Below are positions 24,358-33,576 of a stretch of 64,000 bases of DNA, in pieces. Under the pieces are notes generated by a model. The model ran no database searches. It was not told the origin of the DNA and was given only the letters and a program-made list of their open reading frames with translations. Within the stretch, counting starts at the first letter, position 1; every line of letters starts with the position of its first letter. The stretch comes from an uncultured Acidobacteriota bacterium (GTDB lineage Bacteria; Acidobacteriota; Blastocatellia; RBC074), in assembly GCA_902825875.1 (NCBI GenBank), contig CADECP010000016.1, forward strand, positions 85,519 to 149,518, written 5' to 3'. The position numbers were made by a program, and so were the translations under genes.

Positions 24358-24657
24358 TTAACCAATCACGCGCGGAACCGTGAAATGGCCTTCGTCCGCG
24401 TTGGGCGCTTCGGCCAGAGCCGTTTCCTGCCCCAGGCTGGCTTCAACCACGTCGTCGCGCGAAGCGAACGATGACGCGGCGTTTCCTACGCTGCGCGGTT
24501 GCCATGGAGCGACGTTCGCTGTGTCCAGTTCACTCAATTGGTCAATGTATTCGACGATGGCGGACAACTGGGCAGGAAACGATTCCTTTTCGGCATCGGT
24601 CAGTTCCAGGTTGGCCAGCTTGGCGATCTTTTCGACTTCGGTTCGTGTGATAGGCAT
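24358..24657 (-). CDS. gatC: Asp-tRNA(Asn)/Glu-tRNA(Gln) amidotransferase subunit C
   Basis: A 99-residue protein with the usual GatC pattern: an N-terminal helix ([20 protein letters not shown]), the segment [20 protein letters not shown], and a proline-containing C-terminal belt that wraps GatA ([11 protein letters not shown]). GatC stabilises the GatA-GatB interface. It is the first gene of a gatC-gatA pair; the DUF721 gene lies upstream, separated by a hairpin-forming repeat at 24662-24750. Confidence 0.93.
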   Translation of the reverse strand: MPITRTEVEKIAKLANLELTDAEKESFPAQLSAIVEYIDQLSELDTANVAPWQPRSVGNAASSFASRDDVVEASLGQETALAEAPNADEGHFTVPRVIG

Positions 24658-24661
24658 ATTT

Positions 24662-24750
24662 GAATGATGAAGGATGAATTCGGAATGATGAATCGGAATC
24701 GTTGACTTGCCGATTCATCATTCATCGTTCCGAATTCATCGTTCCGAATT
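24662..24750. repeat. Imperfect inverted repeat of GAATGATGA-type units
   Basis: GATGAATTCGGAATGATGAA on the left is mirrored by TTCATCGTTCCGAATTCATC on the right, with an extra direct copy of CGTTCCGAATTCATC. It lies between the DUF721 stop and the gatC start. A related, perfect hairpin is at 46190-46248. Confidence 0.6.
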
Positions 24751-25205
24751 CATCCTTCCGGATTCTTTCTTTCTAAACTCTTCGCTGCTGCGCGCAAAAA
24801 CTGTTCGCGCAAATCGGCGTCTTTGATTTCTTCGGCGGATTCTTTCAACTCGCCGGCAAGTTCTTCCGTGTGTTGAAACTCGTAAGCGCGCGCTTGATGA
24901 CCTTGAACCTTCAGCACAAAGTCTCGATCAAGCCGAAATTCGATGAACGTGACCATCTGTGCGCCGAGCAGCGAATTGATGCGAAACAAGTATTGAGCGG
25001 ACAACGACTCCAACTGCTTTTTCCAAAATTGGTCGAGCACGGCAACGACCAATTGTTTTTCGTACAACCGAAACGGAGCGCAACCGCCAACGACGCCTTT
25101 TCCAGCCGCCACCCGCCAGGCGGCAAAGACTGCCTGCTCCCGAACTTCTGGATTATCGCCTGACAGGCGAATCATCGTCGGCAGCAATTTGAGCAGGCTT
25201 TCCAT
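24750..25205 (-). CDS. DUF721 / DciA-like protein
   Basis: A 151-residue protein. The core (about residues 25-100) shows the DUF721 pattern: AVFAAWRVAAG, LVVAVLDQFWKKQLESLSAQ and LLGAQMVTFIEFRLDRDF. DUF721 includes DciA, the helicase loader used by bacteria lacking DnaC/DnaI; other members are uncharacterised. The C-terminal 50 residues are acidic and helical. It ends just before the hairpin repeat upstream of gatC. A DciA-type role in replication is plausible but rests on family membership alone. Confidence 0.65.
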   Translation of the reverse strand: MESLLKLLPTMIRLSGDNPEVREQAVFAAWRVAAGKGVVGGCAPFRLYEKQLVVAVLDQFWKKQLESLSAQYLFRINSLLGAQMVTFIEFRLDRDFVLKVQGHQARAYEFQHTEELAGELKESAEEIKDADLREQFLRAAAKSLERKNPEG

Positions 25206-25208
25206 GAC

Positions 25209-26804
25209 TTACTTTTTCCTGCGAACAGGTGCTTTCGGTTTTCCGATATCAGCCGCCGGTTGCTTCAAACTGTTGGTATGAGCGATGACCGGCCAATACT
25301 TTGCAAAATCGAAATCGGGACTGTTTTCGCGGTCGTGGCAAACCAGACAGCTTTCGTTTTTCGGCGGAGTCTTGTAACTGCCGACAGTCGGTTTGGCTGC
25401 ATGTTCTGCTCCGGCGCCGTGGCACGATTCGCAATGGACGTTTGCCAGTTGCGGAGTCGCTTTGATGTTCACGAAACCGCCCGGCTTTTGAAATCCCAGC
25501 GAATGGCAACCAATACAAGCCGCGTCGTACAACCGTTGTTTGGTTTCCAGCGCCGCAAACGCATACGAATGCAGCGATTTTTGCCAGATGTCGTATTCGG
25601 TTTTGTGGCATTGCGCGCAAACCGCCGAAGTCGCATAAGGCGAAACCTGCCCGGCGTTCGCTGCCGTGTAAGCTTTGGCTTCTTCTTCGGCCAGCCGGTT
25701 TTGTAGCAGGTCAATTTCCTTGCGCGCCTGTTTGGTGATGGACAGCAACTGCGGATCGTCGGGGATGACTTCGTCGAGTTCGACATAGCGCGCGGTAAAC
25801 CGGTCAACGACGCCTTCGTTGTCCACATAAAATCGCAATTCGCCGAGATGCTTGGTTTCTTTCGCCGCATAAACAATCAGAGAGTTGTTGATCTGGCGCG
25901 GATCGGGAACCAAGCCGCGTTCGTCCGTGTTGATAATGACGTCGAGATCGTCGTTTTGCCGCGCCAGCCGGTTGACCGTCGGCAGCGACAAAAAGCCTAC
26001 AACGACGGTGACATCGGCTTTGTCGTGAACTTCGGCCAACGCAGCTTTCACCGCCGGAAGCGGGTCGCTGATCGCCAGACCTGAAGCCTTCAACGCCGCC
26101 GCTTGTTCTTCGGGCGCAGTGTCGCTAACGCCGATGAAGGCGATGCGAACCGGTTGCGGCAATCGTTTGCCGGTGACGATTTTGATGATGTAAGGCGCAG
26201 GAGCTACGCGCGAAGAATCTGTTGGCTTAATGTTGGAAGAAATCAGCGCGGACTTTTCCGCTTTCGGTTTTCCCGTCCAGCTTGCCGCCGGGTTCAGCAA
26301 CATTCCGGCGTAACGCAAATCTCGAAAGCCCAGATTGACGACATCCAAACCCATCAAGTCGTTGGCGCGAACGATCCAGTCGTTCATCAATCGAATGTCT
26401 TCGCGCAATTCGCCCGCTGCGTTCGTTTCGTCGCCAAAAATGAATCCGGCGTCCACCTGCAAAGTCGCGGCATCGGGGCTTCGCCGTTTGAAGGCGTTGA
26501 TGTATCCGGCTCGACGCGCGACTCCGCCCAGCGGATGAATCGGACAGCCGCAAACTTCCAGATTGCCGTGAACCGTCGAAGAGTAAAACACCACCAAACC
26601 GTAGCCGTCGTCTTCGCCCAGCCGGTCTTTGACCGAACCTGTCGGCGCAGGTTTTTTGGCCAGAGCTTCACGGTTCGGTTTTTGCGGCGCAGCTTTCTTT
26701 TGCTGAAAGACGCTGGCCAGACTCGCGGGCAAGTTGACGGCAATTGCGGCCAGCGCAAACGCGCATAAGACGGCGATGGAAACGATTCGTTTTCGGTGCG
26801 GCAT
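25209..26804 (-). CDS. Metallophosphoesterase-like / tetraheme cytochrome c fusion protein
   Basis: The ATG at 26804 precedes a Sec signal (MPHRKRIVSIAVLCAFALAAIAVNLP). The N-terminal half (about residues 70-350) resembles the 5-nucleotidase/metallophosphoesterase fold (LVVFYSSTVHGNLEVCGCPI, LGGVARRAGYI, LDVVNLGFRDL), though several metal-binding residues look altered. The C-terminal part carries four c-type heme motifs: CAQCH, CIGCH, CESCH and CLVCH, followed by a basic tail, as in cytochrome c554-type multiheme proteins. It is probably a periplasmic electron carrier or oxidoreductase; the partner is unknown. The TGA stop lies four bases before the DUF721 start, suggesting co-transcription. 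Confidence 0.8.
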   Translation of the reverse strand: MPHRKRIVSIAVLCAFALAAIAVNLPASLASVFQQKKAAPQKPNREALAKKPAPTGSVKDRLGEDDGYGLVVFYSSTVHGNLEVCGCPIHPLGGVARRAGYINAFKRRSPDAATLQVDAGFIFGDETNAAGELREDIRLMNDWIVRANDLMGLDVVNLGFRDLRYAGMLLNPAASWTGKPKAEKSALISSNIKPTDSSRVAPAPYIIKIVTGKRLPQPVRIAFIGVSDTAPEEQAAALKASGLAISDPLPAVKAALAEVHDKADVTVVVGFLSLPTVNRLARQNDDLDVIINTDERGLVPDPRQINNSLIVYAAKETKHLGELRFYVDNEGVVDRFTARYVELDEVIPDDPQLLSITKQARKEIDLLQNRLAEEEAKAYTAANAGQVSPYATSAVCAQCHKTEYDIWQKSLHSYAFAALETKQRLYDAACIGCHSLGFQKPGGFVNIKATPQLANVHCESCHGAGAEHAAKPTVGSYKTPPKNESCLVCHDRENSPDFDFAKYWPVIAHTNSLKQPAADIGKPKAPVRRKK

Positions 26805-26904
26805 AACTTCTTTTTCGAGTCCCGAAGCTTGATTGCAGGCCAGAATCGGCAAGCGCCGACAGTGTAGACAAAAAGCCAAAGTGCGACAAGACAGCGTTCA
26901 GAAA

Positions 26905-26979
26905 GTGTCGGTAGCCCGCGCGTGAGCAAGGGCTTTTTCACCGAACTCAAGCCCTTCCTTACGGTCGGGCTACTGACAC
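26905..26979. repeat. REP-like inverted repeat, copy 3
   Basis: Ends GTGTCGGTAGCCCG and CGGGCTACTGACAC, with internal arms GCAAGGGCTT and AAGCCCTTCC. The outer tail GTGTTTTGCCTAAGCCC extends to about 26999 and matches the tail of copy 4. Confidence 0.8.
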
Positions 26980-27031
26980 GCTGTGTTTTGCCTAAGCCCT
27001 GAGAAAGTAAAAAACTGGTTGAAAACTGGCT

Positions 27032-27061
27032 TTGCGCTTCGGCAAAACCGTCTGCTAGTAT
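27032..27061 (+). promoter_or_regulatory. Possible sigma-70 promoter of glyS
   Basis: TTGCGC (27032-27037) and TAGTAT (27056-27061) are separated by 18 bases and lie about 75 bases before the glyS start. Based on box similarity only. Confidence 0.35.
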
Positions 27062-27136
27062 CCGCACCTCGTTTTTGTGCCTCCACGTTGACCCCGCACA
27101 AAACCCATCAAAGTTCATCGAAAGGTTTTCTCAACA

Positions 27137-28849
<1,713 letters not shown>

Positions 28850-28882
28850 CAGAACTCTCCCCGATTTATCAAAAGGAGAATT

Positions 28883-30028
28883 ATGATGAAACGACAAAGT
28901 AGTTTTCTTGTGGTTTCCATCAGCTTGACTGGATTTCTGATGTTGTTTTTGGCCCTTGGTTTTTCTGCAACACAACCGACTGTTACGGCACAGCAAACCT
29001 ATTCTGTGTCCGGTCGGGTTGTTCTTGGAAACAGCGGAATGGCCGACGTTACAATTAATATCACCGGTCCAAACTCGCCGACCATTCCGCCGCTCTTTTA
29101 CACAACAGAAACAGATGCGGACGGGTTTTGGAGCATTTCCGGAATTCGGGCTGGGATCGTTTTTTACACAGTTTCGGCAGTCAAACCTGGCTACGTTTTT
29201 TCTTCCTGTCCGCTGACGTTTGCTACGACGACAACACAATTGAATTTCAGCGCAGCCGTCGCCAGCCTTTCGACCGTTTCGGCTGCTGACTTCAACTTTC
29301 GGGCAGGATTTTGCAGTCATCCAACCGTGGCGCAGGAATCCATCGCTTCGACGTTCGGCACAGATCTGGCGGCAACCACACAAATTGCAACCAGCCAACC
29401 GTTGCCAACCGTTTTGGCCGGAACCAGCGTTAAGATCAAAGACGCCGCCAACACAGAACGTGAAGCGCCGTTATTTTTCGTTTCTCCGACGCAGATCAAT
29501 TTCCAGGTGCCACCCGGTACAGCATTGGGAACCGCGTCCATCAATATTGTTCGCAATGGCCAGGTTGTAAAAGAAGCAAACGTCAATATCGCGGATTTCC
29601 AACTGACGCTTTTTACAGCAGACGCTTCCGGCAAAGGGTTTCCTGCTGCTGTTGCATATCGTTTGAAAACCAACGGCGCAGAAAGTTATGAGCCAATGTC
29701 CCGATTCGATCCCGTGCAAGGCAAGCTTGTCGCCGTACCAATTGAATTCGGCGATGAAACTGAACAGCTTTTTTTAGTTCTGTTCGGAACAGGCGGCATT
29801 GCGAAAGCGGGGGTTGGAACAAACACTCAACCCGATTTGCAAAGTTATGAAATCACGATTGGTGGCACACCAGCTCAAGTCACCTATGTCGGCCTGCAAC
29901 CAAGTTATGTTGGCTTGGTGCAAACCAACGTCTTATTGCCAAGGAGTTTGAACGGGCGCGGTGATGCCGAAGTGAAGCTCCGGGCAATCGGCAGAGAAGC
30001 CAATCCCGTTACGATCAACTTTCGCTGA
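28883..30028 (+). CDS. Secreted TIGR03437-family protein with N-terminal carboxypeptidase-regulatory domain
   Basis: The ATG at 28883 (or the second one, three bases on) is preceded by AAGGAG. The signal peptide is followed by a transthyretin-like module (about residues 48-105: YSVSGRVVLGNSGMADVTIN). Residues about 150-380 show the pattern of the Solibacter-type TIGR03437 C-terminal domain: SPTQINFQVPPGTALG, VTYVGLQPSYVGLVQTNVLLP, and a FGTGG segment. These proteins are abundant in Acidobacteria and are thought to be secreted; no function is established. Confidence 0.82.
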   Translation: MMKRQSSFLVVSISLTGFLMLFLALGFSATQPTVTAQQTYSVSGRVVLGNSGMADVTINITGPNSPTIPPLFYTTETDADGFWSISGIRAGIVFYTVSAVKPGYVFSSCPLTFATTTTQLNFSAAVASLSTVSAADFNFRAGFCSHPTVAQESIASTFGTDLAATTQIATSQPLPTVLAGTSVKIKDAANTEREAPLFFVSPTQINFQVPPGTALGTASINIVRNGQVVKEANVNIADFQLTLFTADASGKGFPAAVAYRLKTNGAESYEPMSRFDPVQGKLVAVPIEFGDETEQLFLVLFGTGGIAKAGVGTNTQPDLQSYEITIGGTPAQVTYVGLQPSYVGLVQTNVLLPRSLNGRGDAEVKLRAIGREANPVTINFR

Positions 30029-30054
30029 AATCATCTGTTAATTCCCCCAACCTA

Positions 30055-30918
30055 ATGAACTTACTTCAAGCAATCATTCTTGGCATCATTCAAGGCTTAA
30101 CCGAATTCATTCCCATCAGCAGCAGCGGGCATTTGATCGTCGCTCAAAAATTGATGGGGCTGGACAAACCCGGCGGCCTGTCTCCCGAACAGATGACGGC
30201 GTTTGTTGCCGTCATTCAGTTGGGGACGCTGGCTGCGGTCATCATCTATTTTTTGAGCGATATTCTGACCATTACGCTGGGCTGGATTCAGGGCAATCTG
30301 ATGTGGTTGCAAGGGCATCGCGGCAGTCGCGGTTATAACGCTCGCAAATCTGCGCGGTTGGGCTGGCTGATTATCATCGGCTCGATCCCGGCGGGAGTGG
30401 CAGGGTTGTTGGCGAAAAAGATCATCGAAGGCAGTTTGACCAAAAGCTTGTGGGTGATTGGAACCAGCATGGTCGTCTGGGCGGTGATTTTGTGGATCGC
30501 CGAACAGGTCGGCAACAAACGCCGTGAAATGGAACACGCCGGATTGCGCGAAGCTCTGGTTGTCGGGTTCTTTCAGGTGTTTTCGTTGATTCCCGGTTCG
30601 TCTCGTTCAGGCACGACCATCGCCGGAGCTTTGTTCTCCGGCATGAGCCGCGAAGCCGCCGCGCGATTTTCCTTTCTGCTTTCGATTCCGATCATTGCCG
30701 CCAGCGGTTTGCTGGAATTGCGCGAGGCGTTTCACATTCTCAGCGACAGCACCAGCATGGTGAATCTGGCTGTCTCCACGTTGGTTTCGGCAGTGGTGGG
30801 CTACGCCAGCATCGCGTTTTTGATTAGCTACCTGCGGCGCAATTCGACTTTACTGTTCATCGTCTATCGGTTGATTGCCGGGGTGGGGTTGTTGGGACTG
30901 GCTTACAAAGGTTGGTGA
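30055..30918 (+). CDS. uppP: Undecaprenyl-diphosphatase UppP (BacA)
   Basis: Integral membrane enzyme that dephosphorylates undecaprenyl diphosphate to recycle the lipid carrier for peptidoglycan and other envelope polymers; overexpression gives bacitracin resistance in other bacteria. The 287-residue protein has about eight membrane helices and both signature motifs: FIPISSSGHLIVAQKL near residues 18-33 with the catalytic glutamate just upstream (GLTEF), and PGSSRSGTTIAG near residue 180. It follows the TIGR03437 gene by 26 bases and ends before a large hairpin shared with the convergent NUDIX gene. Confidence 0.96.
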   Translation: MNLLQAIILGIIQGLTEFIPISSSGHLIVAQKLMGLDKPGGLSPEQMTAFVAVIQLGTLAAVIIYFLSDILTITLGWIQGNLMWLQGHRGSRGYNARKSARLGWLIIIGSIPAGVAGLLAKKIIEGSLTKSLWVIGTSMVVWAVILWIAEQVGNKRREMEHAGLREALVVGFFQVFSLIPGSSRSGTTIAGALFSGMSREAAARFSFLLSIPIIAASGLLELREAFHILSDSTSMVNLAVSTLVSAVVGYASIAFLISYLRRNSTLLFIVYRLIAGVGLLGLAYKGW

Positions 30919-30932
30919 CTGTCAAAACAATT

Positions 30933-31024
30933 CTTATCCACTAAGGAGCACGAAGAAAGCACGAAGGGAAGTCGCTATGACTTTGTTTTTCTTCGTGATT
31001 CTTCGTGTGCTTCGTGGATAAAAG
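30933..31024. repeat. Long imperfect hairpin between convergent genes
   Basis: CACGAAG-rich left arm 30933-30966 pairs with right arm 30991-31024 (TTATCCAC.AAG..GCACGAAGAA and its complement). It lies between uppP and the NUDIX gene and could terminate both transcripts, but it has no T run. Confidence 0.55.
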
Positions 31025-31027
31025 CTT

Positions 31028-31675
31028 TCACTTCTCTCGGAAGGAATACAGCTTCGCTGGGCGATGAGCACCGTCGCTGCGGGTTTCGTTCAATTCTCGA
31101 ATCTGGCCTTGAGCCAGAATTTTTTTGCGGAAATTCCGCTTGTCCACCGGGCGCTGCAAGATGATTTCGTACACGCGCTGAAGCTCCGACAGCGTGAATT
31201 TTTTCGGCAGCAATTCATAACCCACGGTCGTCCATTCGATTTTATTTCTCAGCCTCCACACCGCGTAATCCAGAATCTTTTTGTGATCGAAAGCCAGTTT
31301 GGGCGGATTGAACACCGAACGCCATTCGGCTTCTGTAGCGTCTGAAGCGGCGCGAATGCGTTGTTGTTCGGCGTCAACCAGCGCGAAATACGACACGCTG
31401 ATGACGCGGCCACGCGGATCGCGTTTCGGTTCGCCGAAAGTAAAAAGCTGTTCCAGGTATACGTTGGTGACTCCGGCTTCTTCTTTCAGTTCGCGCGCGG
31501 CGGCTTTTTCCAGCGATTCGTCAATTTCGACGAATCCGCCCGGCAAAGCCCAGCGATTTTTGAACGGTTCTCCGCCGCGCCGAATCAGCAAGACTTTCAA
31601 ATCGTTGTCGGCGATGGTGAAAATCACCAGATCAACCGTGACTGCGGGACGAGGATATTCGTAGGTGTAAGTCAT
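31028..31675 (-). CDS. NUDIX hydrolase with C-terminal winged-helix domain (NrtR-like)
   Basis: A 215-residue protein. The Nudix box is complete at residues 46-69 (GGFVEIDESLEKAAARELKEE then AGV), so a catalytic nucleotide-hydrolysing site is possible. The C-terminal part (about 155-212: FTLSELQRVYEIILQRPVDK, FRKKILAQGQI) matches the winged-helix domain of NrtR/ADP-ribose pyrophosphatase-like regulators that control NAD metabolism genes. Either a house-cleaning pyrophosphatase or a NAD-related repressor; an intact Nudix box favours enzymatic activity. No NAD genes other than the sirtuin 10 kb away are nearby. Confidence 0.85.
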   Translation of the reverse strand: MTYTYEYPRPAVTVDLVIFTIADNDLKVLLIRRGGEPFKNRWALPGGFVEIDESLEKAAARELKEEAGVTNVYLEQLFTFGEPKRDPRGRVISVSYFALVDAEQQRIRAASDATEAEWRSVFNPPKLAFDHKKILDYAVWRLRNKIEWTTVGYELLPKKFTLSELQRVYEIILQRPVDKRNFRKKILAQGQIRELNETRSDGAHRPAKLYSFREK

Positions 31676-31724
31676 TTTCGAGACAGATGCTTTCCTTGAA
31701 ATTCACAATTTTTATTGCCGGGTG

Positions 31725-32495
31725 TTAGCGTTTCGGAAACCATGGCACAAAAGCATTTGTTCGCCGCGCGTAAGCTTCGTATTCGGGTTTGGTTTTGGTC
31801 AGGCTGCGTTCCAGCATCGCCACGCCTGAAACTTTCATCAGCAAAAAGGTCATCAACGCCGGGCTGAACACCGTCCACCAGCCGCCCGCCGCACAAGCAA
31901 TCAAATAAAATCCCCACCACAGCAGCGCGTCGCCGAAATAGTTTGGATGGCGAGTCAGCGACCACAACCCGCGATCCATCAGTTTGCCTTTGTTGGCTGG
32001 GGCGGATTTGAACCTCCGCAATTGCCAATCGCCGACGGCTTCGAAATAAAAGCCAATCAGAAAGACGATGACTCCGGCAAAATCCAAAGCCGTCAGCCGA
32101 GCAGGTTCAGCCGGAATTTGAGCGGCTTGCAGCGGCAACGAGATGATCCACATCAACACGCCTTGCAGCAAAAAGACCGTGACCAAGCTGACCAGCGGAA
32201 ATTTGTCGCCGTGCCGTTTTCGCATCGCCTGATAACGAAAATCTTCGCCTTTGCCGATATTGCGGCTGCCGATGTGCCAGGCCAGCCGAACTCCCCAGAT
32301 GACGACCAACACGGCCATCAATTTTTTGCGTCCAACATAGCCGTCTGTGACCAGAAAGCTGGTGACGGCGATGATCGCAAAGCCGAGTCCCCAGAAAATA
32401 TCCACGATGCTGGCATCTTTCAGCTTCAGGCTGAGCAGCCACAGCAGCAAGACGGCGACGGCAACTACTATCGGAGTGATGGTGTAAACGGTCAT
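31725..32495 (-). CDS. DUF1295 membrane protein (steroid 5-alpha-reductase-like)
   Basis: A 256-residue protein with about six membrane helices. The segments DASIVDIFWGLGFAII, WGVRLAWHIGSRN and GLWSLTRHPNYFGDALLWWG are characteristic of the DUF1295 group within the steroid 5-alpha-reductase/ICMT fold. The ATG at 32495 overlaps the stop of the acyltransferase gene by four bases (ATGA), so the two are translationally coupled. Family members reduce or methylate hydrophobic substrates; here a lipid substrate is inferred from the acyltransferase partner. Confidence 0.85.
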   Translation of the reverse strand: MTVYTITPIVVAVAVLLLWLLSLKLKDASIVDIFWGLGFAIIAVTSFLVTDGYVGRKKLMAVLVVIWGVRLAWHIGSRNIGKGEDFRYQAMRKRHGDKFPLVSLVTVFLLQGVLMWIISLPLQAAQIPAEPARLTALDFAGVIVFLIGFYFEAVGDWQLRRFKSAPANKGKLMDRGLWSLTRHPNYFGDALLWWGFYLIACAAGGWWTVFSPALMTFLLMKVSGVAMLERSLTKTKPEYEAYARRTNAFVPWFPKR

Positions 32496-33511
32496 AAGTT
32501 TTGTCTCCCAACCCATTCGTCAACTTTCGCCCAGCGTTCATAAAGCCAATCGGTTTGCGCTTCAGCGCCGCGTGGGATTTTGGCGAATGGCACTCGCCAA
32601 CAATTCGCGCGAATCGTTTGGCCGACCAACTTGCCGCTCAACAGGTCATTGGCCGTCACCGCCGATTCCAATCCGACGTGAGCGCAAAACACAGCGTCGG
32701 CGTTTTCGTTCAGTTCCAGAATCGCCAGCGGTCCGCCCAAACGCGGCGGCAAAACATTTTGTAACTTGCTGGCTTTGGCATGCAGCCGAGCGCCGCTGCC
32801 TTGTTGCAATCGCGCCAGAGCTTTTTGCAGCTTGGCGGGAGTGAAGCGCGTGCCTTCCGGGTAAATCAAAATGCCGTCGCGTTCCGTCAGTCCGCTCATC
32901 AATCGCCGCACGACTTCGACGCCACCAGAGATGTTGCCGGTTCCGCGTTCGACAAAAGCGTTCGGAATTCGATTGCCGACAATGTCTATGCACGGATCCC
33001 ACAGCAGTTCGCGTTTCAGCACGTAACGAAGAACCAAACCTTGTCGGCGCGAAAACAACGCCGCTGGCAGCATAGTGTCGGCCAGACTGGTGTGACGCAT
33101 AAACACTATGATCGGGCCGCGTTCGATGGGGTCGCCAGTGACTTCCAGCCGCAACTGATAAATCCGTTGAGCGGCGGCAAACAACGTCGCCGTCCACCAT
33201 TGCTGCAAATTGAAATTCCAGCGGATGAACCGCGCGTTGTCGCCGCCCGCCCAGACAAAGCTGAACAACCAGATTAGCAAGCTGGTCACAATGCCGACCA
33301 TCTCGCAGGTCAGAAACACTGTCGCCATCAAAACGGCTCTGACGGTGGCAAATCGGTTTTGGCGAAACAGGTCAACGACAAACGTCGCCAGCAACAACAG
33401 CGGCAAAGTGGCGACGACAAACAGCCATGCCAACACGTATCCGACGACGGTCACAGTTCTGCGTCCCCAAGTGTTCAACATCCTGTTCAACTTATTCGTA
33501 GCCTTTCGCAT
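32492..33511 (-). CDS. 1-acyl-sn-glycerol-3-phosphate acyltransferase-like protein
   Basis: A 339-residue PlsC-domain protein with two N-terminal membrane segments (about residues 17-45 and 55-85). Acyltransferase motif I is HTSLAD (residues near 140, the H-x4-D pattern), and the conserved YPEGTRFTP block is near residue 220. It probably acylates a lysophospholipid or a related acceptor at the inner membrane. The start at 33511 has no clear ribosome site; an alternative ATG is at 33481. It overlaps the DUF1295 gene by four bases and is divergent from the 981-residue unknown gene. Confidence 0.85.
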   Translation of the reverse strand: MRKATNKLNRMLNTWGRRTVTVVGYVLAWLFVVATLPLLLLATFVVDLFRQNRFATVRAVLMATVFLTCEMVGIVTSLLIWLFSFVWAGGDNARFIRWNFNLQQWWTATLFAAAQRIYQLRLEVTGDPIERGPIIVFMRHTSLADTMLPAALFSRRQGLVLRYVLKRELLWDPCIDIVGNRIPNAFVERGTGNISGGVEVVRRLMSGLTERDGILIYPEGTRFTPAKLQKALARLQQGSGARLHAKASKLQNVLPPRLGGPLAILELNENADAVFCAHVGLESAVTANDLLSGKLVGQTIRANCWRVPFAKIPRGAEAQTDWLYERWAKVDEWVGRQNL

Positions 33512-33576
33512 TAGGTTCTGGCAAAGTGCGGCGTCAGTCTCCGCAAATCATCAACATCGGTCAAGGAGCGAATCGA

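Larger units (their letters stand above)
26805..27136. other. 332-base divergent intergenic region with REP-like element and glyS promoter
   Basis: Between the cytochrome start (minus strand) and the glyS start (plus strand). It contains REP-like copy 3 and, downstream of it, a plausible promoter for glyS. Nothing else with coding character is visible. Confidence 0.6.
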
